From Prevotella sp. (lineage in GTDB: Bacteria; Bacteroidota; Bacteroidia; Bacteroidales; Bacteroidaceae), in assembly GCA_022511065.1 (NCBI GenBank), contig JAFLSG010000014.1, forward strand, positions 1 to 46,433: a DNA stretch of 46,433 nt, in the 5' to 3' direction. The translations under genes were made by a program, and so were the position numbers. The first letter of the stretch is position 1, and the number at the start of each line of letters is the position of its first letter. The notes under the pieces are model-generated. The model ran no database searches, was not told the origin of the DNA, and saw only the letters and a list, made by a program, of their open reading frames with translations. Below, piece by piece: positions 7,344 through 15,333 of the stretch.

Positions 7344-8336
7344 ATGGCATTTTTAACAAACGACAAACTGACAATCGTAGGCGCTGCCGGTATGATTGGC
7401 TCAAACATGGCTCAGTCGGCTCTGATGATGGGTCTGACAAGTGAAATCTGTCTCTACGACGTATTCTCTCCCGAAGGCGTGGCAGAGGAAATGCGCCAGA
7501 GTGGTTTTGACAACGTAAACATCGTTGCCACGACCGACGCTGAGGTGGCTTTCAAGGATGCGAAGTACATCATCTCCTCTGGCGGTGCGCCCCGTAAGGC
7601 AGGCATGACCCGCGAGGACTTGCTCGCCGGCAACTGTAAGATTGCTGAGGAGCTGGGTCAGAACATCAAGAAGTATTGCCCCGATGTGAAGCACGTGGTC
7701 ATCATCTTCAACCCCGCTGACCTCACGGGTCTCGTTACCCTGCTCTACTCTGGTTTGAAGCCCGGTCAGGTTACTACGCTGGCAGGTCTCGACACCACCC
7801 GTCTGCAGTCTGCACTGGCTAAGAAATTCGGCGTGATGCAGAACGAGATTACAGGCTGCGCTACCTATGGCGGCCACGGCGAGCAGATGGCAGTATTCGG
7901 CAGCCATGTGAAGGTGGCAGGCCGTGCACTGACTGACATCATCGGCACAGCTGAGTTCCCCGCAGAGGAGTGGGAGCAGATGAAGAAGGACGTGACGCAG
8001 GGTGGTGCGAAGATCATCGAGCTTCGCGGACGCTCTTCGTTCCAAAGCCCCTCTTACCTCTCCGTTGAGATGATTCGCTCCGCTATGGGCGGCGAGCCCT
8101 TCCGCTTCCCCGTGGGCACATACGTGAAGACTGACAAGTATGACCACATCATGATGGCGATGAAGACGACGCTCGACCAGAACGGCGCTCAGTTTGAAGT
8201 ACCGCAGGGCACAGCCGAGGAGAACGCTAAGTTGGACGCTTCCTACGAGCACCTCTGCAAGATGCGCGACGAGTTGGTTACGCTGAACATCGTGCCTCCC
8301 ATCTCTGAGTGGAGCAAGATTAACCCGAACCTCTAA
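7344..8336 (+). CDS. mdh: Malate dehydrogenase, NAD-dependent
   Basis: The 330-residue protein carries the Rossmann glycine motif GAAGMIG near residue 13, an Asp ending the second strand (LYDVF), the substrate-binding arginines in GGAPRKAGMTRED (near residue 81), FNPAD, GLDTTR and the catalytic His in YGGHGEQM. It belongs to the LDH/MDH superfamily and serves the reductive succinate branch and TCA-type reactions of Bacteroidetes. It is preceded by a TAACTTTG promoter and followed by hairpins. Its codon use is that of a strongly expressed gene (frequent optimal codons). Confidence 0.93.
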   Translation: MAFLTNDKLTIVGAAGMIGSNMAQSALMMGLTSEICLYDVFSPEGVAEEMRQSGFDNVNIVATTDAEVAFKDAKYIISSGGAPRKAGMTREDLLAGNCKIAEELGQNIKKYCPDVKHVVIIFNPADLTGLVTLLYSGLKPGQVTTLAGLDTTRLQSALAKKFGVMQNEITGCATYGGHGEQMAVFGSHVKVAGRALTDIIGTAEFPAEEWEQMKKDVTQGGAKIIELRGRSSFQSPSYLSVEMIRSAMGGEPFRFPVGTYVKTDKYDHIMMAMKTTLDQNGAQFEVPQGTAEENAKLDASYEHLCKMRDELVTLNIVPPISEWSKINPNL

Positions 8337-8373
8337 GCATCGGATTTCGGGGATTGAATCCTCAGAAACAATC

Positions 8374-8405
8374 ACGCGGATAGCTTCTCACGAGGCCATC
8401 CGCGT
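8374..8405 (+). terminator. Hairpin downstream of mdh
   Basis: ACGCGGAT (8374-8381) pairs perfectly with ATCCGCGT (8398-8405) 38 bp after the mdh stop. The following T tract is weak (TCTTGATT), so termination efficiency is uncertain. Confidence 0.5.
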
Positions 8406-8470
8406 TCTTGATTAGAAACCTAAAAATTAGGTCTAAGAAATACTTAAGTACGAACAATATGTTCGCTAAT

Positions 8471-8499
8471 ATTCGGAACGCTTTCCGAATGTTTCTTTT
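8471..8499 (+). terminator. Second hairpin with T-rich tail after mdh
   Basis: ATTCGGAA (8471-8478) and TTCCGAAT (8483-8490) form an 8-bp stem with a CGCT loop, followed by GTTTCTTTT. This is a better intrinsic terminator than the hairpin at 8374. Confidence 0.55.
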
Positions 8500-8556
8500 G
8501 GGCTTCCCTACACAGCGCGCTTCATTTCTTTTTGGCAAACTTGCGCTGCTTAATCA

Positions 8557-8640
8557 GCCTTCTTATTCTTTTAAGAAGCCTTTTTATTCTGCTTAGAAGC
8601 CTTCTTATTTTCCTTATCAGCCCTGCCTGACTTTGCAACC
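8557..8640. repeat. 21-bp tandem repeat, about four units
   Basis: Units beginning GCC at 8557, 8578, 8599 and 8620 share the pattern GCCTTCTTATTCT followed by a TTA-rich end; the fourth is diverged. Read on the minus strand they would spell a lysine-rich heptad (NKKASKQ), but stop codons interrupt it. So it is either a decayed lysine-rich protein tail or non-coding. Confidence 0.65.
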
Positions 8641-8717
8641 TCCTTGCACTGCTTGGCTGCCGACCGAGCCATATCAAGTTGCTGCACACCCCGCAAACTC
8701 TCCATCTGATTCTGCCG

Positions 8718-8813
8718 CATTTCCCGAACATCCTGCAAACCTCGAGGGATGCAAAGCACATTTCCCGAACATTCTGCAAACTACCGAGGGACGCAAGGCG
8801 CATTCGCCAAAGG
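8718..8813. repeat. 41-bp tandem repeat, about 2.3 units
   Basis: CATTTCCCGAACATCCTGCA (8718) recurs as CATTTCCCGAACATTCTGCA at 8759 and in part (CATTCGCC) at 8801. The repeat abuts the stop codon of the DUF5024-like gene. No coding function is seen. Confidence 0.7.
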
Positions 8814-9287
8814 TTAGGGCAAGCCCAGAGTATCAAATTTAGTGGAGGATTTCATGATGTTTTCAAATGAACTGAAATCATCTGATTCCGCCCCCTCACC
8901 TTTAGCATATACGGAGAGTTCAACAAGCGGGGCACCATCTTTAGCCTTTGCTTTGTCTATCTTCAGTATGTAAAAACTACCGCCTTCAAATTGAAGGATG
9001 TGGGTATCCCTGTACTGAGCCTCCATCTTGGCATCTTCCGCATCCTGATGAAAAGCCTTTTTCAGTTTTTCGGCATACTTGCCCCCCTTGCTATAAAAGG
9101 TGAATCTCAGCACTATGCAAGTGATTTTCTTGGTCTTCGGGTCGCGCTTCACAACCTTGCTTCCCACTCCTTCTATCTCTTCAAGTTCCTTTACTACCGC
9201 CTTGATGTGGCTTTGAGCCACAGCATAATTGCAAATCAGCAATGCTGCTATCGTCATCATTAAACTCCTTACTTTCATTGTTGCCAT
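8814..9287 (-). CDS. Small secreted protein, DUF5024-like
   Basis: The 157-residue protein has a clear signal peptide (MMTIAALLICNYAVAQ) and a short mature domain with VVKRDPKTKKITCIVLRFTF and KLKKAFHQDAEDA segments. These look like the DUF5024/DUF4252-type small exported proteins that accompany ECF sigma systems in Bacteroidetes; the exact family needs a profile search. It is the third gene of an operon behind an ECF sigma factor and a membrane-anchored candidate anti-sigma factor, so it is probably a periplasmic component of that system. Its function is not known. ATGs at 9287 and 9278 are alternatives. Confidence 0.7.
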   Translation of the reverse strand: MATMKVRSLMMTIAALLICNYAVAQSHIKAVVKELEEIEGVGSKVVKRDPKTKKITCIVLRFTFYSKGGKYAEKLKKAFHQDAEDAKMEAQYRDTHILQFEGGSFYILKIDKAKAKDGAPLVELSVYAKGEGAESDDFSSFENIMKSSTKFDTLGLP

Positions 9288-9312
9288 CAGTTAATTGTTA
9301 ATGCTCGGTTGC

Positions 9313-9771
9313 CTATATCACGGGGATTGACTGGCTCTCATCCCAGCCCTCGTTCTCTATCAGTTCAGCCACCTCGCGCTCCGTTTCCTTCAGTTCGGGG
9401 AGAATCGCGCGAAGATTAGTGATTTTCTTGCCATCACGGATGATGTAACTGCCTTCATAAAGCGCATACTCGTCCGCTTGATTCTTGTACTCCCACGCGC
9501 CATAGCCGATGGTGAACAACAGAAGTAGCGAGGCGGCTGCCACCACCCACTTGCGGATGGGCATCAATCGCGTGCGCCTCTTGCCTCCAAGCCCCGCATA
9601 CCAGCGGAACATCTCTTGATACTCCTTCAGACTCTCCGCCACCTCATCGCAACTGAAATAGTCGTAAAGCCTTTGCTCATCGGCGTTGCTCGTCTCTCCC
9701 TTCAGGAAACGGGCCACCAACTGGCGCATTTTCTTTTCCGCATTTGTCTCTCTCTTTGTATTCATTGCCAT
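9313..9771 (-). CDS. Single-pass membrane protein, candidate anti-sigma factor
   Basis: This 152-residue protein has a charged N-terminal region of about 70 residues, one membrane helix near residues 78-97 (VVAAASLLLLFTIGYGAW, preceded by basic residues) and a C-terminal part of about 55 residues that should be periplasmic. The topology matches anti-sigma factors. The canonical zinc-type HxxxCxxC motif is absent, so the family is not certain. It follows the ECF sigma gene by 69 bp and precedes the secreted DUF5024-like gene by 25 bp. The operon order sigma - membrane protein - exported protein is the main basis for the role. Confidence 0.65.
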   Translation of the reverse strand: MAMNTKRETNAEKKMRQLVARFLKGETSNADEQRLYDYFSCDEVAESLKEYQEMFRWYAGLGGKRRTRLMPIRKWVVAAASLLLLFTIGYGAWEYKNQADEYALYEGSYIIRDGKKITNLRAILPELKETEREVAELIENEGWDESQSIPVI

Positions 9772-9840
9772 CTCTCATTGTTGTTGCCTCTTGATTGTTT
9801 ACCACATGGATGTGATGCGCTGCCGCATGGGCATCTTCGC

Positions 9841-10329
9841 CTACCGCACGAACATCTGCAGCATCTTCTTCCGCGCCCTCGACAGGTTGGCTCTTACTGC
9901 CTCCTCCGTGCTGCCCGTGATGCGGGCAATCTCGGCGGTCTCCAAGCCGTCTATGTGCTTCATCCGCAGCACCGCCTGCTGAGCGTCGGGCAGCCTCTGC
10001 ATCAGTTCGATGACCTGCCTTTCTTCCTCCCTGTCTATCAACTCACTCTCAGGCGTATCATCAGCCACCGCATCCGCCGCATCCAAGCCTGTGGTCAATG
10101 GAACGAGGGTTGCACGCTTGCGGCTCAAGCAGAGACGGCGCACCATCACGACCGCCAAAGCCTCCACGGAGCGATAGCCGCCTAACTCTCGCCGCATCGA
10201 CCAGAGTTTCAGCACCACCTCTTGCGTTGCATCCTCCGCCTCGCCGCCATCTGAGAGATAGCGCATGGCCTCTGCATACAAGCGTGGGCGTATCTGCCGT
10301 ATCACCGTTTCGAACTCCTTCTGTTCCAT
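9841..10329 (-). CDS. ECF-type RNA polymerase sigma factor
   Basis: The protein has about 162 residues from the ATG at 10329; an in-frame GTG at 10335 would add two. Region 2 is seen in AEDATQEVVLKLW (near residue 36) and region 4 in LPDAQQAVLRMKHIDGLE with the helix-turn-helix AEIARITGSTEEAVRANLSR (near residue 132). No extra domains are present. It heads an operon with a candidate anti-sigma factor and a small secreted protein, so it likely reads an envelope signal. The regulon cannot be inferred from this window. Confidence 0.9.
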   Translation of the reverse strand: MEQKEFETVIRQIRPRLYAEAMRYLSDGGEAEDATQEVVLKLWSMRRELGGYRSVEALAVVMVRRLCLSRKRATLVPLTTGLDAADAVADDTPESELIDREEERQVIELMQRLPDAQQAVLRMKHIDGLETAEIARITGSTEEAVRANLSRARKKMLQMFVR

Positions 10330-10386
10330 CTTCACTTATAAGACGCAGAAGGATGCCCGCGCGTGACATCGGTTAGGATTCTTTAA

Positions 10387-10447
10387 CAAAAAAGTGCGCT
10401 GATGCGCCGAATGAAGCATGGCGGTGCGACAATCGCCGCACCGCCAT
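10387..10447 (-). terminator. Terminator after the PEP/pyruvate-binding gene
   Basis: On the minus strand ATGGCGGTGCG (10437-10447) pairs perfectly with CGCACCGCCAT (10418-10428). A second small GCGC stem (10396-10407) runs into a TTTTTT tract at 10388-10393. It separates the large gene from the sigma-factor operon. Confidence 0.75.
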
Positions 10448-10451
10448 CACC

Positions 10452-13400
10452 TTAACCTAATAAAACAACACCCTGCTGCTTCTTGCCGTCCATCATAATC
10501 TTGAGCGGCTTCTCAAAGCGGACATGGCGTACATATTCCGTTTCCTCTACGGCAGGCATGGCATCCAACAACTCTTTTTGGAAGATGCCGTCGCCGGTGT
10601 AAGTATTGATGGTGAAGTAACCGACCCCAAACGAGGTAAGATTCTGGAAGAAGTGCGTGCCCTGAGAGGGGTCCACGTGATAGTTCTTCAGCCCCACCTC
10701 TACAATGACGCGGGCGGCTGAGATATGCGGCCACTTGACGGGAATACCCAGCCAGTAGTCGCTCGAGCCCCATCTGCCGGGTCCTACAAGCACATAGTTC
10801 TTGTCTTCGTCGAGGAACTTTCGGTTGATTTGCTCAATCTCGCGAGCAATCAACGGATTGTTGGCAGCCGTAAAGTCATCGGAGGTCTTCACATAGACGA
10901 CATCCACCACATCCTCCGAGATGCCATGCCCCAAAGAGTTGGCGGAGCGCAACAAGCATTGCTCGTCGGGCAGCGCACTCAAATCCTCGTCGAGCACTTG
11001 CTTGGAATCTACAATCGGGCGAATCTGCAAGAGATAGAACTCACCCGTGCGGTCGTCATTCAGATTGCAAGCAAACTCAATCTCAACAGGGCGGCGCATC
11101 TCCTCAGAGCCATATTTCTGTGCCATCTGAAGCAGTTCAGGCAGGGGGAACACCCCATGCTGAAGCACACCGCAGAACGAGATAATCTTACGCCCGCCCT
11201 CATAGATGCCCTCGCGGATAACCTGGTCTTGCGGGTCGTAGGTCGATGCGATATAGGTCAGCGCCCCATCGGCAGCCGCCTGCTTCACGCGCAGATTCTT
11301 GATATTGAAACCATCATCCACCTTAAAGTCATCACCCACGTGCGTCATGTCAAGGGCATAGAAGCGTGTCTGCGTCTCGCTGAGTGCCGTCTCCGTCTCA
11401 CTCGTCTGGAGCACCTGCGTGGGATGATAGGGCGAAACGCGGAGCGTCTGCCCGCCATCCACGATATACTTACCCAATCCGAGTGCAAGCGAAGCGATAC
11501 CCTCCTCTGCCGTCTCGTCGCCGATGGGATAGTAGTTCAGCGAGCGAAGCACGCCTGAGAAGTTGGGATAGTAGTAGTCGCCGTATTGTTTACCCACCAC
11601 CTCTTGCAAGATGACTGCCATCTTCTCTTGGTCGATGACATTCGAGGTGGCGGTCATATATGCCTTGGAGTCCTTATAATACACCGACGCATAGACACCC
11701 TTGATGGCGCAAGCAAGCATCCGCAGCATCTCATACTTATCTTGCAAGTAGGGTATCATATAGGTGGAGTAGATACCGGCGAAGGGCTGATAGTGGCTAT
11801 CCTCCAACAATGAACTGGAGCGCACAGCAATCGGCGACTTCACGGCATCGAAGAACGTAAAGAAGTCGGCTATCAGCGCATCGGGCAACTGTGCCCGCAT
11901 AAAGTGCTGCAAGATTTCCTCGTCGGGCGCATCGCTCAGGGCTATCGGATAGAGGTTGTTCTTTTCCATGAACTCATCGAAGAAGTCAGTACATAGCACG
12001 ACTGTCTTGGGAATCGATACCTTCGCGTTCTCAAACTGGTTGAGTTCGGGGTGGCGCTTGATGATGTTGTCGAGGAATGCCAAGCCTCTGCCCTTGCCTC
12101 CCAACGAGCCTTCACCGATGCGGGCAAAGTGGCTGTAAGAGTCGAACTTCAGGCGGTCGAACACCGCCACCACGCCGATGTTCTTCATCCTTCGGTACTG
12201 CACGATGGCATCGAAGATAATCTTGCGGTGGGCATCCACATCCTGCAACTTATGCCAAGTGACGTGCTTCAGGAATGCCGATACGGGGAAAATAGCACGG
12301 GCACACAGCCAACGGCTCATGTGGTTGCGGCGGATATGGCGTGAGAGAGAGTCGGCGGGTATCTTGAAGATATTGTCCTGCAACTCCTTCAACGATGTGA
12401 TGCGGGCGATTTCCTCTTGCGTCTCGGGGTTGCGGAATATGAAGTCGCCGAAACCCATGTGCTTCTCCATCAACTCGTGCAAGTCCACGTTCATCTTCGT
12501 AGAGTTCTTGTCGATGAAATGGAAACCCTCTGCCTTCGCCTTCTCTGCGTTCACCGTCTCACTACTGTCAAGTATCAGCGGCACATATTCATCGCGACGG
12601 CGAATCTCACGCAGCAGTTTCAGACCTGCCTCTGGGTCGCCCTCCTCCACATGCGAGAGTCTGCCTTGAACGGTCTTCATCGGGAAACGGGTGTCGGAGA
12701 TTACACCGAGCGTATTCTCGTGGTATTTCTCATAGAGTGCCATTGCCTCCTCATAATTCGTGGCAAGCACCACCTTGGGCCTGCCTCGCTTGCGCTGTGC
12801 GGCGGCGTGAGGATTGAGTGCCTCGGTAGAGAATCGCTTGGTCTGCGCGAGGATGTAGTTGTATAGGTTGGGCAGCACCGATGAGTAGAAGCGTATGTTG
12901 TCCTCCACGAGCAGAATCATCTGCACGCCTGCTTCCTTTATGTCGTGCTCGATGTTCATCTTGTCCTCTATCAACTTGATGATGGAGAGGATGAGGTTCG
13001 TGTTGCCAAGCCAGCAGAACACGTAGTCGAACACCGACATATCCTCGTTTTCGATGCGCTTCGTGATACCGTGAGAGAAGGGGGTCAGCACCACGCAGGG
13101 GATGTTGGGATGCTGGCTTTTCACCTCGCGAGCCACGGTGAACGCATCGTTGTCGGCATTACCCGGCATACATATCACGAGGTCGATGTCCGTCGTCAGC
13201 AACACCTCGTTCGCCTCCTCGGTGGTTGATACCTGCGTGAACGTGGGCGGATAGCGCAGTCCTAACTCGGTGTATTCATCGAAGATTTTCTCATCCACGC
13301 GCCCATCGTCCTCCAGCATAAACGCATCGTAGGGATTCGCCACAATCAGCACGTTGAAGATGCGGCGCGTCATCAGGTTCACGAACGACACATCCTTCAG

Positions 13401-13463
13401 GTAAAACTTGTTCCACTCCTGTGGTATCTTGCTATTCTCTTCCAGGGTAGTATTGTCTGTCAT
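10452..13463 (-). CDS. PEP/pyruvate-binding (PPDK N-terminal-like) protein with receiver-like N-terminus
   Basis: The 1003-residue protein has two receiver-like segments at the N-terminus: about 15-140 (NVLIVANPYDAF, DLVICMPGNADN) and about 175-340 (MILLVEDNIRFYSS). A PPDK/PEP-synthase ATP-grasp domain follows from about 430 to 820, with GGKGRGLAFLDN near 458 and IAVRSSSLLEDSHYQPFAG near 545. The C-terminus carries VGPGRWGSSDYWLGI near 893. The phospho-histidine swivelling domain and PEP-binding TIM barrel of true PEP synthase or PPDK are not seen, so an enzymatic PEP synthase role is unlikely. Proteins with this layout are widespread in Bacteroidetes and uncharacterised. It lies 15 bp behind the M6 protease gene, probably in one operon. 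Confidence 0.8.
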   Translation of the reverse strand: MTDNTTLEENSKIPQEWNKFYLKDVSFVNLMTRRIFNVLIVANPYDAFMLEDDGRVDEKIFDEYTELGLRYPPTFTQVSTTEEANEVLLTTDIDLVICMPGNADNDAFTVAREVKSQHPNIPCVVLTPFSHGITKRIENEDMSVFDYVFCWLGNTNLILSIIKLIEDKMNIEHDIKEAGVQMILLVEDNIRFYSSVLPNLYNYILAQTKRFSTEALNPHAAAQRKRGRPKVVLATNYEEAMALYEKYHENTLGVISDTRFPMKTVQGRLSHVEEGDPEAGLKLLREIRRRDEYVPLILDSSETVNAEKAKAEGFHFIDKNSTKMNVDLHELMEKHMGFGDFIFRNPETQEEIARITSLKELQDNIFKIPADSLSRHIRRNHMSRWLCARAIFPVSAFLKHVTWHKLQDVDAHRKIIFDAIVQYRRMKNIGVVAVFDRLKFDSYSHFARIGEGSLGGKGRGLAFLDNIIKRHPELNQFENAKVSIPKTVVLCTDFFDEFMEKNNLYPIALSDAPDEEILQHFMRAQLPDALIADFFTFFDAVKSPIAVRSSSLLEDSHYQPFAGIYSTYMIPYLQDKYEMLRMLACAIKGVYASVYYKDSKAYMTATSNVIDQEKMAVILQEVVGKQYGDYYYPNFSGVLRSLNYYPIGDETAEEGIASLALGLGKYIVDGGQTLRVSPYHPTQVLQTSETETALSETQTRFYALDMTHVGDDFKVDDGFNIKNLRVKQAAADGALTYIASTYDPQDQVIREGIYEGGRKIISFCGVLQHGVFPLPELLQMAQKYGSEEMRRPVEIEFACNLNDDRTGEFYLLQIRPIVDSKQVLDEDLSALPDEQCLLRSANSLGHGISEDVVDVVYVKTSDDFTAANNPLIAREIEQINRKFLDEDKNYVLVGPGRWGSSDYWLGIPVKWPHISAARVIVEVGLKNYHVDPSQGTHFFQNLTSFGVGYFTINTYTGDGIFQKELLDAMPAVEETEYVRHVRFEKPLKIMMDGKKQQGVVLLG

Positions 13464-13478
13464 ATCCTATATTATGGT

Positions 13479-15197
13479 TTATTTCACGATTCTTTTCTTT
13501 CCGTTCACGATGTAGATACCCGGCGGCAGACTTTCGAAATCGGTGCCCATATATTGCCCGCCGAGCGAATAGATACGCCCTTTGCCCGCCTCGCGCTGAC
13601 TGCTGAATGGCAGTTGGATGCTCGTGCCTTGCGACGGCGTGCCGCTTGCATGGAAGCGGAACGAGATAGTGCCATCGGCATTTCGGGTGATGTCCGTCAG
13701 TGATTTATTCAGCAAGCCTCCTTCGCCTTCTGCGGTGTGGTAGATAGTGGCGGCGGGTGTTGATGTCACCGTCAGACTATCCGATGCGCCGCGAGGATAC
13801 AAGTCACCCTGCTCTTTCCCTATCACCGCATGGTTGTCGGCATGGAAGATGGTCATTCGCTGATGATTGTTGATGGGATAGCCCGCCGCATGGAAGTCAT
13901 CACCAGAAGCCACGAGGCTGTTCGGAATGTTCCACCACCATATCTCCTCGTCATAGTCCACGTGCGTAATCATCAGTCCGCAGTCGGGCAGGGCTGCATC
14001 CCATCCCGTGTACTGCCTGTTCTCCACAAGATAGTATTCATCGGGCCACGCATCGTTGTAGATGATATAGGTCTGCCCACCCTCTGAGGCTGGCGGCACG
14101 GAGGTTATCACCGTATCGGCACTGAGCACCACCGGCTGCAGCCATCCCGCCGTCATCTTCTCGTAGGCAGTATAGCCCGCAGGGCAGAACGAATTGCCGT
14201 TATAGTTGCCCCTGTCCAAGAGGTCAAAGTGCCCCATCCCGAAGCAATTGCCGCCGAGCGTGTCGTAGAAGTCAGGGAAGCCGAGGCAATGCGAGAACTC
14301 ATGGCAGAACGTGCCGATGCCTTCAAGCGTGCCATCCACCGTCACCTCGTTGCTGCAGGCATAGGCATCAATGACCACCCCGTCGAGCGTGATAGCCATG
14401 TCCGTCGCCGAGAGATACCACATGTGAGGCCACACATCGTCCTCATCGCCGCTCTCCGCCTCTCCTGTGCCCGCATAGAGCACATACACCTGTTCCACCA
14501 CACCGTCACCGTCCCAGTCATAGTCGGCGAAGTTCACCATCGCGCCTATTGCCCGACAGCCCTCCACCACCATCTCCATCGGATTCCGATCGTCACCGTC
14601 TTCCGTATTCGCCCCATAATATTTCCGCTCGTGGGCGAGCCTCACGGGACCCACCACATCAAACTCCAGTTCAAACAGTCCGCTGCTCTGGTCGTGGAAA
14701 TAGTCAGCCACGCTGCCCCTGAAACCCTCATCGGTCGCATAGCCCCGCTCGTTGAACACCTGCCCGAATTTCGCCGCCGTATGCTCCTCCCGGAACGCCA
14801 CATCCGCGTATTCCACCAAGATTACCAGTCCGCGCTTCATTCCCAAGTATGCCCCGCCATCGTCTATTTGGCGGGTTCTTGCCGTTGCCTGGTGAAATCT
14901 GCCTGATTTATGCTGAAGCAACGCATCGTTTCCGATAGCATCGCCGCTAAGCGAAGCACCATTCCCAACAACAAGATTCCGAACATCATCCTCCCGAACA
15001 AAAATGCTCCCTCGACGAACATACCGCCCACCGTCAGCATCCACCCAGAAATGCCTCCGCTCATCCCCCTGCAACTGCGCCCGCACTTCCGTGCCATCCG
15101 CCAATATCAGCGTCCGCCAAACATCTCGCTTGGCGGGGATGCCCATCATGCAGACGGCGTGGAGCACAAGGGTCAGTATCAGTATCGTTCTTCTCAT
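13479..15197 (-). CDS. Secreted M6-type metalloprotease with type IX secretion C-terminus
   Basis: The 572-residue protein has a signal peptide (MRRTILILTLVLHAVCMMGI) and the M6-family zinc motif HEFSHCLGFPD near residue 299, together with a typical YDWDGDGVVEQVYVLYAG segment. The last 30 residues (GRIYSLGGQYMG ... LPPGIYIVNGKKRIVK) look like a type IX secretion (Por) sorting domain, so it is likely exported across the outer membrane. Family members are immune-inhibitor-A-like peptidases; the substrate is unknown. A good promoter lies at 15214-15245. It precedes the PEP/pyruvate-binding gene by 15 bp. Confidence 0.88.
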   Translation of the reverse strand: MRRTILILTLVLHAVCMMGIPAKRDVWRTLILADGTEVRAQLQGDERRHFWVDADGGRYVRRGSIFVREDDVRNLVVGNGASLSGDAIGNDALLQHKSGRFHQATARTRQIDDGGAYLGMKRGLVILVEYADVAFREEHTAAKFGQVFNERGYATDEGFRGSVADYFHDQSSGLFELEFDVVGPVRLAHERKYYGANTEDGDDRNPMEMVVEGCRAIGAMVNFADYDWDGDGVVEQVYVLYAGTGEAESGDEDDVWPHMWYLSATDMAITLDGVVIDAYACSNEVTVDGTLEGIGTFCHEFSHCLGFPDFYDTLGGNCFGMGHFDLLDRGNYNGNSFCPAGYTAYEKMTAGWLQPVVLSADTVITSVPPASEGGQTYIIYNDAWPDEYYLVENRQYTGWDAALPDCGLMITHVDYDEEIWWWNIPNSLVASGDDFHAAGYPINNHQRMTIFHADNHAVIGKEQGDLYPRGASDSLTVTSTPAATIYHTAEGEGGLLNKSLTDITRNADGTISFRFHASGTPSQGTSIQLPFSSQREAGKGRIYSLGGQYMGTDFESLPPGIYIVNGKKRIVK

Positions 15198-15213
15198 CTT
15201 TCCGTATTGCGTG

Positions 15214-15245
15214 CAAAGTTACCACTTTTCCGCGTCATTCCACAA
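15214..15245 (-). promoter_or_regulatory. Promoter of the M6 protease operon
   Basis: Minus-strand TTG (15243-15245) and TAACTTTG (15214-15221) are 21 bp apart; the ATG follows 16 bp after the -7 element, giving a very short leader. Confidence 0.7.
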
Positions 15246-15267
15246 TTTCACACCCAATATTCTGCAA

Positions 15268-15301
15268 CAAAAAAGGGTGCGCCCCATTACGAGGCACACC
15301 C
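15268..15301 (-). terminator. Intrinsic terminator of the LRR gene
   Basis: On the minus strand GGGTGTGCC (15293-15301) pairs with GGCGCACCC (15275-15283) with one G-U pair, then runs into TTTTTTT. It starts 33 bp after the LRR stop codon. Confidence 0.85.
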
Positions 15302-15333
15302 CAACCAACACTAATTAATACAAATGAAAAACT

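Noticed and set aside
8522..8836. 104-codon minus-strand ORF rich in Arg and Lys
   Set aside because: It covers two kinds of tandem DNA repeat, overlaps the end of the DUF5024-like gene and has no recognisable domain. A decayed gene is possible but an intact one is not supported.
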